Assembly: GCF_036884655.1 (NCBI RefSeq) | Contig: NC_088357.1 | Span: 42,292,001-42,356,000, forward strand | Direction of reading: 5' to 3' | Length of the DNA: 64,000 nt | DNA from: Musa acuminata AAA Group | Lineage: Eukaryota > Streptophyta > Magnoliopsida > Zingiberales > Musaceae | Shown here: positions 33,303 through 43,161 of the stretch, piece by piece | Position numbering within the stretch: position 1 is the first letter of the stretch | Layout of the letters: each line of letters starts with the position of its first letter | Translations under genes and position numbers: made by a program | Notes under the pieces: generated by a model | What the model was told of the DNA's origin: nothing | The model's input: only the letters and a program-made list of their open reading frames with translations | Databases searched by the model: none

Positions 33303-34981
33303 ACAAATATCAATCTTTTATCTCTTGGATAGTAATGATGACCTGTTCTAATAAGGTGATAAATGGATTGATATTTTAGATCGTTTTCCTAACGTGACAA
33401 AGTGGACAAGAATTGTCTGTCAATGTTTCATATATGTGGGTTTTCCTATTTGTAATTTCATGTTCAATTTTTTTTTTAAAATAGACAACTTTCATTGAAT
33501 TAGAAAAAACATGTTCAATTATTTGTATATATAAAAAAAAAATTAGAAAATAGAAATAAAATTTTAAAAAAAATTCTCTTCTCAAATATTCAATTTTTCG
33601 AGTGATTTTTGGATCAATTAAAGAAAGAAGAGTGATTGAGATATGAGAAAAAGAATCATCGGATGATTTCAACATTGAAGTTGAGGAGGATCCAAACTTC
33701 CATCCATCAAATATGAAAAAAAAAATCCATCCTCAACTGTGTTTCCTAATTAGTTGACCAATCAATAGGGGTTACTTTTGCTCAATTATATCATTGTAAG
33801 TATTCCAATGTACACATTAAGAGTTATGACTAAAGGAGTCATGGCAATTGGGTTTTCATACCCCACTTGACATGTCGCGTTGAGAAGTCTCGTGACGTGC
33901 TGAGCGGTTTGATGGGGGATGGAATAAAACTAACGAGTCTAAGTCTCGAAAATTAATTTTATTTTTTGATCATTACTTGATGTCTCATTCTAGCTCAACC
34001 CCTTAAGGGTGAACGAGAGAGGTCACTATTTACTTGTCTAAGCATCTTCCTCTCTTTTTTTCTTTTTTCTTTCTTTTTCTTTTTTTTTTATCTTTATTAA
34101 TGCATAACTACTAAGAATATTCATTTCTATTTTTATTGGATAGGTATAAATAATATTTTGATAGAACGCTTCCATTTATCGACTTCTCTATTGACTGAAT
34201 TTTTTTTCATCTCATGTGACTAGGCAATCTTAACGAAATGCTTAATATATAAGGGAGTTGGGTGAGGATAGATAATAAATAAGAAAATAAAATAGAGAGA
34301 GAAAATAAGAAAAATCTAATTTATAAAAATATTAATTTTAGGAGGAGGACTTTGAAATAATCTTTGGACTTACTTTGTTGAAATATATGAGTCTTTATTG
34401 TGAATAGTTTATTTATTCCAAAATAGATGATAGTTTTAGATTTATTCCAAATCTTTCGATTTAAGAAAAAATTGTATTCTTGAATCACTCATACATTTTG
34501 TAAAAAATAAGACTCTTATCATGATCCCATTATAAATCTTGGTTTTTTTTACATAGGTCATAGAAACACAAAAAAAAGTAACTAATAAAGATGAAAATTA
34601 AATCACCTCAAAAAATGATTCAATATGTTTCATTTGGTCATCTTTTGATAAAATAAACTTCTAAAATTGTATTATAAAATAATCTTTCTTCTTTATATAT
34701 CATGTTCTTCCTTTCTTATAAGATGATAATTCATACTATTTTTTCTTTTATCTATTTATTTTTTTTATTTATTAACAATCTTGAAAATAAAATCATGAAT
34801 ATGTAGGATATTATCATATGACAATTGGAATATATCAATTGAACTCACTACCAAACCAAATGATTTGTGTCGATCTTTTTTTCTTTTTACATTTGTGAAA
34901 TGTGACTTGTGGAATCCAAATGCACTAATAAATTATGGATTGAGATATAATATGAGTATCAATTATAAATGTAGATGTAAG

Positions 34982-34982
<1 letters not shown>

Positions 34983-35018
<36 letters not shown>
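34983..35018. repeat. TA microsatellite at a spacer recombination junction
   Basis: A pure TA run of 36 bases. On its left is the distal end of R-a. On its right the sequence jumps back to the middle of R-a (AAAAGAAGCATTTTTTTAG, as at 50515) instead of entering R-b. Confidence 0.9.
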
Positions 35019-35023
<5 letters not shown>

Positions 35024-35321
35024 AGCATTTTTTTAGAAAATAGAAATGAAATTAAAAAAATCTCTCAAATATTCAATTTTTAGATGACTTTTCAGTGATT
35101 TTTGAATCAATTAAAGAAAGTAGAGTGATTGAGATATGAGAAAAGGAATCAACAGATGATTTCAATATTGAAGTTGAGGAGGACCCAAACTTCAATCCAT
35201 TATTTCCTAGTTAGTTAACCAGAAGGTAGGGCTCACTTTTGCTCAATTATACTACTGAAAGTGATCCAATGTACGCACTAAGAGGCATGGCCACAAGTGG
35301 CACAATGAATATTAGGATAAT
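35019..35321. repeat. Partial R-a restart
   Basis: Repeats the R-a part also seen at 33530-33800 and 10010-10255, and stops in AATATTAGGATAA where the gypsy fragment begins. Confidence 0.65.
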
Positions 35322-35596
35322 ATGAAGTTGTAGCTCGAGGGCAAGTCGACTATCATAAAGGTAATTATTATCGTCTTTGCTCTGTGTTCTTCCCCGATGG
35401 TAACGGGGAGGACGGTGGTCCTGAGCAGGGAGATGGAATCCCCAGTGAATCCGGTGAGCGCCGAAGCCATGGGAGTGAGGTCCTCATTAGTGAGGCTGAG
35501 TTTCTTAAAAGCGTCGAGGTATAGGACATCGGCAAAGCTCCCGGTGTCAACCATTACTCTTTTGACCCAAGCATTGGCGATCCGGATGGAGATCAC
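35312..35596 (-). pseudogene. Gypsy aspartic protease domain, truncated
   Basis: The minus strand encodes a retropepsin-like core with VMVDTGSFADVLYL, in which the DTGS active-site loop is intact, followed by LTGFTGDSI. It is typical of plant Ty3/gypsy polyproteins, where it cleaves Gag-Pol. The frame stops near the element edge and no polymerase follows. Confidence 0.78.
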
Positions 35597-35617
35597 CGAA
35601 GCGTCGTCGTGGTGGGA

Positions 35618-36010
35618 TCACTCGACCTCCTCGGTTCTGAAAGTGATTTCGGGCTTGAACTCGGGTTGGGGCCATTTTTCTACCGTGCTACAGGCATAGG
35701 CCTTCCTTACTGTCGAACTACTGCCGCCGACAATCGGTCCACCGGTAATGACATCGACCAGCCTCTCGACAAGACCCCTGGGGCACGAAGTGGCTTCTGG
35801 TTCCTTGAGGTAGCGCCCAAGGTGACCTCTTCGGATCAATTCCTCGATTTGATTTTGGAGGTCGTTGCAGTCTTTCGTGTCATGGATGTAGTCTCGATGA
35901 AACTTGTAATATTTAGATCGATCCTTGTGAGTAGCCTTCAGAGGATTGGGTTGCCGCAAGAGACCTTTCTCCTTGATCTGGAGAAAGATCTCGGTACGAG
36001 ACGTGTTCAA
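35618..36010 (-). pseudogene. Gypsy gag C-terminal region
   Basis: Contains YYKFHRDYIHDTKDC...QIEELIRRGHL, the spacer segment found between gag and protease in plant gypsy elements. It lies just upstream of the protease frame and is separated from it by a stop/frameshift. Confidence 0.7.
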
Positions 36011-36059
36011 AGGCAGAGGCGGGGTCCTCGAGAGTGGTGGCTTGGGTTGGTCGGGCCGC

Positions 36060-36326
36060 CTATGAGGCTGCGCTGATGGTGCCGAAGCCTGCTCCTCGAG
36101 CCTGCTCCATCCTCGGCCTCTTATTATCCTCGCGCCAACTTGCCATCAGGGCTTCAACGATGATGTACTGGTTGGCACGCTGTAGCATCTCGGGGATGGT
36201 TGCGGGTGGCTTATCAATTAGTGACCATAAGAACCTCGAGTGTCTCAAGCCCATCAAAAACACCTGTATGATCAAAGAAGGGTGAGCGTCTGGGAATCCC
36301 TGAATTTCAGCAGCAAAGCATGCCAC
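36060..36326 (-). pseudogene. Gypsy gag middle region
   Basis: Reads MACFAAEIQGFPDAHPSLI and then MLQRANQYIIVEALMASWRED, as in the retrotransposon gag core. It is separated from the preceding gag segment by stops and frameshifts between 36330 and 36580. Confidence 0.6.
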
Positions 36327-36578
36327 GAATTGGGAGAGTGATTCATCCTCGCATTACGACAACATGAGTAGGGTGGCGATGGAAGGCTTGGGTCGCACGC
36401 TGGCCAAGAAGTTTTGCTCGAACTCCCTTGTGAGCCAATCGAAGGATGAGATCGAGAACGAGCGCAGCTAGCTGAACCATGCTCGCGTCGATCCTCTGAA
36501 GGTAGTTGGGAATGCCTGACACATCAGGGCATCGGAGGTGCCGTAGAGGGCCATCTGAGCCCGGAACGCGGCGACGTG

Positions 36579-37019
36579 TTATGTAGGGCTAGAGCCACCA
36601 TCGTACGTTTCCAGTGTCGGCAGCCTGAAGTTAAGTGGCATAGGCTTGTCCTGTATTTCTTGAGTAAAAGGGGATCCACCCGAGCTACCTTCGCTCGTCT
36701 TGCCCCGCGACTTTTGGATTTCGCGCTGGAACTCATCCAAGCATCGTTTGACTACGGATAGTTGGATTCTAAATGAGTCATCCGTCGAGTCTGATAATAT
36801 GGTATTGGGTTCAGGGTGGGATGGAGCGATCTGGCACGGTGCGGGTGTGCTTTGCTCAGGTAGGCCTCTCGGGTTTATTGTCTGCTCTCGGGCTTCTCTC
36901 ATCCTGAGTTGCTCCCTGCCCGACCTTTGCTGCATCGGGTCGGTAGAGGGAGTAGCTAGTTGCACAATCTGTGGCACGAGTGGGACAATCGTCTGCATCA
37001 TTCCCACCAAGGCTTGCAC
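36579..37019 (-). pseudogene. Gypsy gag N-terminal region
   Basis: A 146-codon frame with a Gln/Pro-rich start and a conserved PLNFRLPTLETYDG end, the usual entry into the plant gypsy gag core domain. The continuation into the core (36540 and below) is out of frame. Confidence 0.7.
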
Positions 37020-38056
37020 TTACTTGGCTAAGCCAAGGATCGCCTTGGGCGACACGATCGAGGATCTTGTGGTATATCAGGGGGGAGAGATTCCTGGATC
37101 GTTGAGCAGTCGCCAGTAATGGTTTGGCATCGAGGCCGAGATCCCTTCGTCTCTAAGGACGGGGAGGGGCTGATCCCTGAGTCCGGAAGGGGGGTGGCCT
37201 GCCGATGGTTCTTCCTCGGGGAGAACTCCTACTGGATGCTCTTGCGACATGACCCTTCCTCTAGTGCGAAAAATATTGATGAACTGAAGTGCCATGGCTG
37301 ATGAGTCAACACGGTCTGGTCCACGGGTCGATGTCGAGAGTCAAAGATCGACTGAATGGGTAGCCGAGGTTGATCGACCGCAGGTCAGGTGCAGCCATTG
37401 GGATGTTGATCGGTGTCCCTCGATTGAGAGGTGGCACTAAGGGGATGTCCACTCTCTTGAATAGGAAGAACTGGGCGCCGTTGCTGTGGATGCTGGATTC
37501 GTCTAGAGGAAGACACCTCTCGGTCAACGATGGTTGTGCCTTGGGAGGGGGTGGCTGCTCTCCTGCACAAAAGGCTCTCTTCGGGTGGTTACCGACTTTG
37601 GCCCCTCAACGAGTAAATTAATACTTGGTTCTCAGTGTGTGGTCCTCTCTTTGGCCAGATGCCGGCCTGGGGTTTTATAATACTATATGAGGATTGGTCG
37701 TACACGGGTTTGGCTTGGCGGTAGATCTCCAAGGGGGAAGATAGTACCTTTGTGCAGTCGTTATCTCGAAACGCATGGAATGACACTAGGCGGCGCCGTC
37801 CCGAGCTTTCTGGGATGGGACGTATCGAGGGACGCCTTGGTACGGATTCTAGCTCGGCGCATGGGAGGCTCCTCTTGCTGACCTGGTGGTGACGTGGCGT
37901 AGTGTTGATTGTGACAAAGTCAGAATCTAAAATATAGTATGATCTCAAGCTGTAATAGTAAATGTGCCACCCAAGTTTCCTGCGACAGTTCATGTGGTTC
38001 TTCTCGATTTGGACTTCAGCCTTGCAAACCTTACTGCCAACTGCACGAAGACCCAA

Positions 38057-38694
38057 TCACCAGTCTTGTCTGTCAAACGGAAGAGAGCAACCCTTAGAGA
38101 CTGTTTCATGATCATTATGCCAAAACAACTCCAAAACCCCACCACGAATCCCCATGACGATGCTTGCAATTTCTAAGACACCTTCAAGCTCGCCATCACT
38201 GTCCTCTTCTTCTTCATCAATTGCTGCAGGAGGTAGGCTTCGATAAGCAACATCTCCAGGGTACACAGGCAGTGGCGTACCACAAAGGTCTTTGTTGCCA
38301 ACGTAGATTGAGGGGTCATTTAACGTGGACAATTGATTGCTTGTTGCAATGCTTCCTGACAAGTTGTTGTAAGATGAGACTCGAGTGGCTCAGGAAGGTG
38401 AGAGTAGAAAAGCTACAAGGAATATTTGGTGTGAGACTCTTCATTGACAAGTCGAGTGATTCCAGCAGTGTCATGGAACTGATCTTATCTGGAATCCTTC
38501 CTGTCAAATGATTGTCGGACAAGTTAAGATATTATATAACTGTAGACAAATCCGAGAACCAAGCTGGAACTTTGATCACCTCTGCCATGGCCGAGACAAC
38601 AAGAGATGACTCCAAAACTCATAATTATGGTGATAAGCATGGTGATGTGCTTTGAGCAAATAGATTCACCCTTGCAACCACCGCCAACAGTCAT
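38057..38694 (-). pseudogene. Minimal RLP relic: N-terminus fused to C-terminus
   Basis: The minus strand opens at 38694 with ATG and an RLP signal-peptide region (CKGESICSKHITML...FGVISCCLGH), as in the intact genes. At about 38576 it jumps to the last LRRs and C-terminal tail of the fragment subtype (NDPSIYVGNKDLCGTPLP), ending at 38057. A large internal deletion therefore removed the N-cap and nearly all LRRs. An extra C near 38150 breaks the membrane-helix frame (SIVMGIRGG). It keeps one 72-base LRR near 38429-38500 that the other fragments lack. Confidence 0.85.
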
Positions 38695-39021
38695 TGAGAA
38701 AGCTTTCAGAAATCAAGAAGTTTAAGGTGTGAGGATGGAATAATCAATCTCAAGGACCGATGTTGCTGACATGAGGTGATAAATGGTTTGGAATGGGCTG
38801 GCGAATCTTCCTAGATGATTCTTGCAACCTTAATTCTGAGACTATTTAGTGAAGAATGTGATATACGAAATAAAAGTTTTCTTTATATGATAATTGATAA
38901 CAAGTGGTGTTATATATAAAGGCAGTGCTTAGATTATAGCTGAACAATGATGTGATCATTACTGGTCGATAATTGGACCAATGAGTTAATATGATAGAAT
39001 GAATATTTAATGCAAATATCT

Positions 39022-39073
<52 letters not shown>

Positions 39074-40330
39074 TTATTTATTTATTATCTAAGTTTTAGA
39101 TATGAATATTTATTATCTAAGAAAATTATAAGAGAGTAACTGAGTCGAAGTTATCGAGATCATTTAAGATATTTTGTTGTTAACACTCTAAAAGCATAAA
39201 TGAGTTGTGGAATGACCACTATTAAGCACCGAATTTTATAGATTTCTTTTATACTCTAAAATTGGTTTAATTTGGATATATCTTTAGAATAATTATTATG
39301 GGCATGAGATCTTCGCACTCTAAAATTGGCTTAATTTGGATATATCTTACGTTGGATATATCTAACTTTATCTCTTGTATAGGTAGTAATGACATGTTCC
39401 AATGAGATGATAAATGGATTCGTTTCTTAGATCCTCCTCGTTGATTTTTTGGATTCTCTCTCAATGCTAACTGTGTCAAGTGGACAAGAAATATCACTGT
39501 CAATGTTTCATATGTGTAGGATTTCATATTTGTAATTTCATGTTCAATTTTTTTTAACTAGATAACTTTCATTAAATTAGCAAAAACATGTTCAATTATT
39601 TATACATATAGAAAGAAGTATTTTTTAGAAAATAATTTTAATGAAAGCCCTGCTCTTCAGCACACAGAAATGAAACATTAAAATAAAAATTCTCTTCTCA
39701 AATATTCAATCTTTAGAGCGACTTTCTCATATTTTTGGATTAATTAAAGAAAGAAGAGTGATCGGGATATGAGAAAAAGAATCAACAGATGATTCCCAAC
39801 TTCTCAGTTGAGAAGGATCCAAACTTCCATCCTTTAAAAAAAAAACAAAAAATCATCCTCAACTAATTATTTCTTAACTAGTTGAAGTAGGGATCATTTT
39901 TGCTCAATTATATCACTGTAAGTATTCCAATGTACACACTAAAAGTCATCGCTAAACGTAGTACAATCAATATCGGAATAACATTCATTAGGGCATAGCA
40001 ATTGAGTTTTCGTACCCCACTTGACATGCCGGGTTGAGAAGTCTGGTGATGTGCTGAGTCTAAAGTGTTAGAAATTGTCCTCTTAATTTCTTGACTCATC
40101 AGTCAGTGGGGGAATGAATTTTCTTAATGAGAGATGGTATCGGAATCAAATGATGCTGGAATGAATCATGGATTGAGATATAAGAAGAGAATCAATTATA
40201 AATTTTAATGTAAGTCGAAGAGGGTCGTAACTTCCCTTCTTTAACTAATGGTCATTTCTTGACCGGTTAGTAGAAGCCACATTCGCTCATTTAACCAATT
40301 GTCATTTCTTTCTTGACTAGTTAGTAGAAG
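38695..40330. repeat. Spacer module R-a upstream of the minimal RLP relic
   Basis: R-a copy with the GGTTTGGAATGGGCTGGC block, a long TA run at 39027-39070 and the later landmarks, ending without an R-b module. The TATA-box region has been lost. Non-coding. Confidence 0.68.
39027..39070. repeat. TA microsatellite
   Basis: A TA run continuing into TTTATTTATTTATT. It sits where other R-a copies have shorter runs (22768, 33018 and 50030). Confidence 0.9.
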
Positions 40331-40460
40331 TCACATTCGTCGAAGCTGCGGCCAGCAGCCATCGAGTAAACTCTCGAGAGGTGTGAGAGATTGGCGGAAG
40401 GCTTCCACTCGTATATAATACGTTGGGAAACGGTAGCATGCGAGTCAAAGTCAAGAAGAA
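40331..40460 (-). pseudogene. Orphan RLP promoter and start-codon remnant
   Basis: CAGCAGCCATCGAGTAAACTCTCGAGAGGTGTGAGAG matches, in order, the start-codon and leader region of RLP-2 (GCAGCCATTTGAGTAAACTTTCAGCGATGAGG...GGTGTGAGG). A TATATAATACG element and a TTGACTTTGACT pair (40443-40454) lie just upstream on the minus strand. Only a few codons follow the ATG before the similarity ends, so this is a decapitated receptor copy. The match is short. Confidence 0.4.
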
Positions 40461-41785
40461 CTAAATCTTTGGCTCATAAGGTGGTGACTGATTTGGAATG
40501 GCGAATGTTCATAGAAAAGTCTCGATCGTCAGCTTAATTTATCTTGGGTGCAGATTCCTTCACTCGTATCATACACGTTCACACGGTTGACGTGCCTAAT
40601 GTGCACGTAAAGTGTTTGCTTGTGGTTACTTTCGATAGTGGTTTAGTCTTGAGAAATCTCAAGAGGCAGCATTATATGTGTGTGTATGGCCTCTCCACAG
40701 TGCGGAAGCATTCTGTCATGGGATTGGTTTGGGTAGAAAGGCAGTCAAAGCCAGAAAAGTCGGATGACATGTCGACGTGATGAATGGTTAAAGTTGGATG
40801 GCTGGTGGTGTGCAGATCTTCCAAGATAAGTCAGAGGACTTTGGCTTCGTTGATCGGACTTGGGGGGTCAAGTGGGATGCTATAAAATTGGTCCATCATA
40901 TTCAGATGTCATCCTCCTTCCTCGTAACACCTCTCGCATCTCTTTAGCTTGTAAAGGGTCTTAACACTATTTTTCTTTACTAAAAGCCAAACACCTTACG
41001 CCATTATGATCGTAGTTGCAATGAATACAAATCTATGAGAAACTAAACATTGGATCAATGGAAGGAAACCAACTCAAATCAAAGGAGGCATTAAGCTTAT
41101 GTCTCTCCTACTCTTAGTTCTCAATGTATTTAAGTATTGGAACAAAAGCAATTTTAGTTTTTTTTCCTTAAACAAGCCAAACAAAGCTTATCGAATTGAA
41201 AATAAGGATTCAAAGCCATAATTTCTAGCTGGGTTCTTGGATTGGTATTAGCGACATGATGGCATCACATGATCTAACTCCGTTAGTATTGTGTTGTTCC
41301 TATCAACCACTAACGTAAGTTTTTAGCAACAAAGTGGATTGAACATATGGTAATCAAGTTCAATATGATTATATAAGTGGATGAGTGATGGTACTTAGGT
41401 ATTCATATCTGGATACGTATCATAATATCTCAGTTTAATCTCACATCAAAATTAGTCAAACACTTGAATAGCTTTGTGTCTAAGGTTTTTTGTGCTAGTA
41501 ACTCAAGAACAATAAGTTAATGGATCAACTATTCTATTAAGTCAAGTCGGAGTTGAGAAATAGTATCGAGCCAACATAGCATTGGATTTGATGATGGTAT
41601 GCCGTATAGTACCCTCTCTTTTAAAGATATCAAAGATATTCTTAGACATATTTCTAATAACTAGAGACATTACAGTTCTAACTTTCTTCCGAGTTATAAT
41701 GTCCAAACACATTAACACTTCAAGGAGTCCAATTTCACCACAAAAATTGGAAGATTATTAAAAACTACAAAAATTATCAATTAAA

Positions 41786-41825
<40 letters not shown>

Positions 41826-42104
41826 TTCATTTATTCACATATCTATATATACACATATCCAATTATTCGTTTTGAGTTACTAGAATGTCTTATCCTTTTA
41901 TATACGAGAGAAGAAGATCTAAAATAAATAATTATGATAGTCCCTCACAGCAAAGTTAGATTTAAATAAATTTTATCATAATTAATTTTTTTTCTGATAA
42001 TCATAATTAAAATTTAATTATATCTATAAGATATCTTACTTAATTCGATAGAGTGACGTAATCTAATAATAATGTCCAAACACTTTAACCAAATTAATCA
42101 TGAA
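40461..42104. other. Intergenic stretch, mostly unrecognised
   Basis: 40470-40830 contains weak repeats of the RLP promoter block (GTGATGAATGGTTAAAGTTGGATGGCTGG). From there to 42104 I see no gene, only AT-rich sequence and a TA run at 41790-41821. Confidence 0.45.
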
Positions 42105-42475
42105 AGACTATAAAAGCAACAAAAAATTGTGTAACAGAAACTGCCATATAAAATAACAGTACGATGGTAGATAAAGTATTTGAAGAAATTAAAACGAATG
42201 CATAGAAGATGGTTTTCATGAAGCCAAAGGCCATCAGTGACGATACTTCTTCCTTCTTTATTCTGACGGCATTGCATGATGATTACATAAAGCATTACCT
42301 GAAAGCAGCTTGTGACATCAAGATGCAATAAGAAGCTCTTTCAACATACTTCTTTCTTCTTTATTATAATGTCATAAAGACAGCGGTAGGGATGACTGAC
42401 TTGAACATCTTTATTAGAACGATGATAGATGCAAGCTTTTGAACCGATTAGAATAAATACGTCTATGATAGTACT
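42105..42475. repeat. Diverged copy of the RLP 3' spacer
   Basis: Aligns with 2480-2870 (AACAGAAACTGCCATATAAAATAACA, GCATTGCATGATGATTACAT, GGTAGGGATGACTGACTTGAACAT). No RLP gene or fragment remains beside it, so it marks another lost unit. Confidence 0.65.
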
Positions 42476-42530
42476 CATGAAGTGCTGAAACCTCCTCTGT
42501 TTTCTTCACATACAGTGTCTGTTCCTGTTG

Positions 42531-42563
42531 ATGTTTCTAATTGATGTCGCCGATCCTAAGTGA
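42531..42563 (+). CDS. Short upstream ORF overlapping the sucrose-control uORF
   Basis: A ten-codon frame (MFLIDVADPK, stop) starts 13 bases before the sucrose-control uORF, in another frame, and overlaps it. In intact S1-group bZIP leaders an overlapping first uORF sets how often ribosomes reach the sucrose-control start. Here it is probably a fossil. Confidence 0.4.
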   Translation: MFLIDVADPK

Positions 42564-42669
42564 GATCCTTCTCTGTGGGTTTATGATAAATTCCACTCTC
42601 TGGCGGAGGACCCATCTCGTTCAATCCTTCTCCGTCGTCTTCCGTCACTGGTTTTATGTGTTTTCATGA
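42544..42669 (+). CDS. Sucrose-control peptide uORF (conserved peptide uORF of S1-group bZIP mRNAs), 41 aa
   Basis: A complete 41-codon frame begins MSPILSEILL and ends SFSVVFRHWFYVFS. This is the conserved sucrose-control peptide found in the 5' leader of plant S1-group bZIP genes (bZIP11/ATB2 class). In those genes the nascent peptide stalls ribosomes when sucrose is high and so represses the bZIP. Length, start, the RRTHLVQSF middle and the final WFYVFS all fit. One visible change is RH in the normally hydrophobic or aromatic stretch just before WFY, which could weaken stalling. The bZIP start lies 192 bases downstream, as expected for this leader, but that ORF is truncated. Recognition is from memory of the family. 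Confidence 0.82.
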   Translation: MSPILSEILLCGFMINSTLWRRTHLVQSFSVVFRHWFYVFS

Positions 42670-42860
42670 GCTTGTTCTGAGATCTGAGCACTTGGACTCT
42701 GTCCATCTTTACATATATACGGTCTCCTCCTTTTCTTATTAGTGCCAAATCTGCTATACACTTTTACTATTTATCTATATCTCCACCCAAAATCTGGCAT
42801 TAAAATCTAAAAGACTGCTAAAAAAGATTTAATCTTTCACCGTAAAAGAAGAAAGCTTCC

Positions 42861-42938
42861 ATGGCTTCTACTAGTGGCACTTCTTCAGGGTCCAGCCTGC
42901 TGCAGAACTCAGCCTCCGAGAAGGATCTACTGTTGTAA
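42861..42938 (+). pseudogene. Truncated S1-group bZIP transcription factor, N-terminal 25 codons
   Basis: The frame opens MASTSGTSSGSSLLQNSASE and runs into a stop after KDLLL. The Ser-rich start and LLQNS-SE-DL pattern are those of S1-group bZIP proteins, normally about 150 residues with the basic region and leucine zipper from about residue 25-30. Here the similarity ends just before the DNA-binding region and unrelated AT-rich sequence follows, so no functional factor can be made. Together with the uORF it forms a captured 5' exon piece, with no sign of a promoter of its own. Confidence 0.78.
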
Positions 42939-43161
42939 TATACTTATTATAATAGATCAAAAGCCTATGTTCTTGACAAGTGCTCTCTCTCTGCACACAC
43001 ATTATTTGGATGATCAAGAATTACATTAGAATATCTGGTTTGATTCATCAAACTAAGGCAGCTTGTCAATGTTTTGTTTGGGGGATTGAAAAGATGTGAG
43101 ATCTGAACAGCAACATGTAGGGCTATAAGAAAAGAATTTGAATGGTTAGGTGGTTTGAACC
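42939..43161. other. Bridge between bZIP fragment and unit 4
   Basis: No coding frame or repeat recognised. It would show whether the bZIP fragment was captured together with the sequence in unit 4. Confidence 0.4.

Larger units (their letters stand above)
32707..34982. repeat. Spacer module R-a upstream of RLP-3
   Basis: R-a copy, closest to the one upstream of RLP-4. It has the block CGTTCCTCGAGGACTGATCG near the promoter and paired W-box cores at 33291-33302. Non-coding. Confidence 0.72.
35322..37925 (-). mobile_element. 3'-truncated Ty3/gypsy retrotransposon fragment
   Basis: On the minus strand, in order: an LTR/leader-like region (37925 to about 37300) with a TATAAAA box at 37673-37679, gag pieces, then an aspartic protease that breaks off at the left edge. 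Reverse transcriptase, RNase H, integrase and the 3' LTR are absent. GC content is clearly higher than in the surroundings. It joins a spacer (left) directly to the 3' flank of an RLP relic (right), so it sits at a rearrangement point. No target duplication was found. Confidence 0.8.

Noticed and set aside
40544..40780. 78-codon plus-strand frame between the relic block and unit 4
   Set aside because: No domain or signal recognised and it overlaps weak promoter-like repeats. Not supported as a gene.
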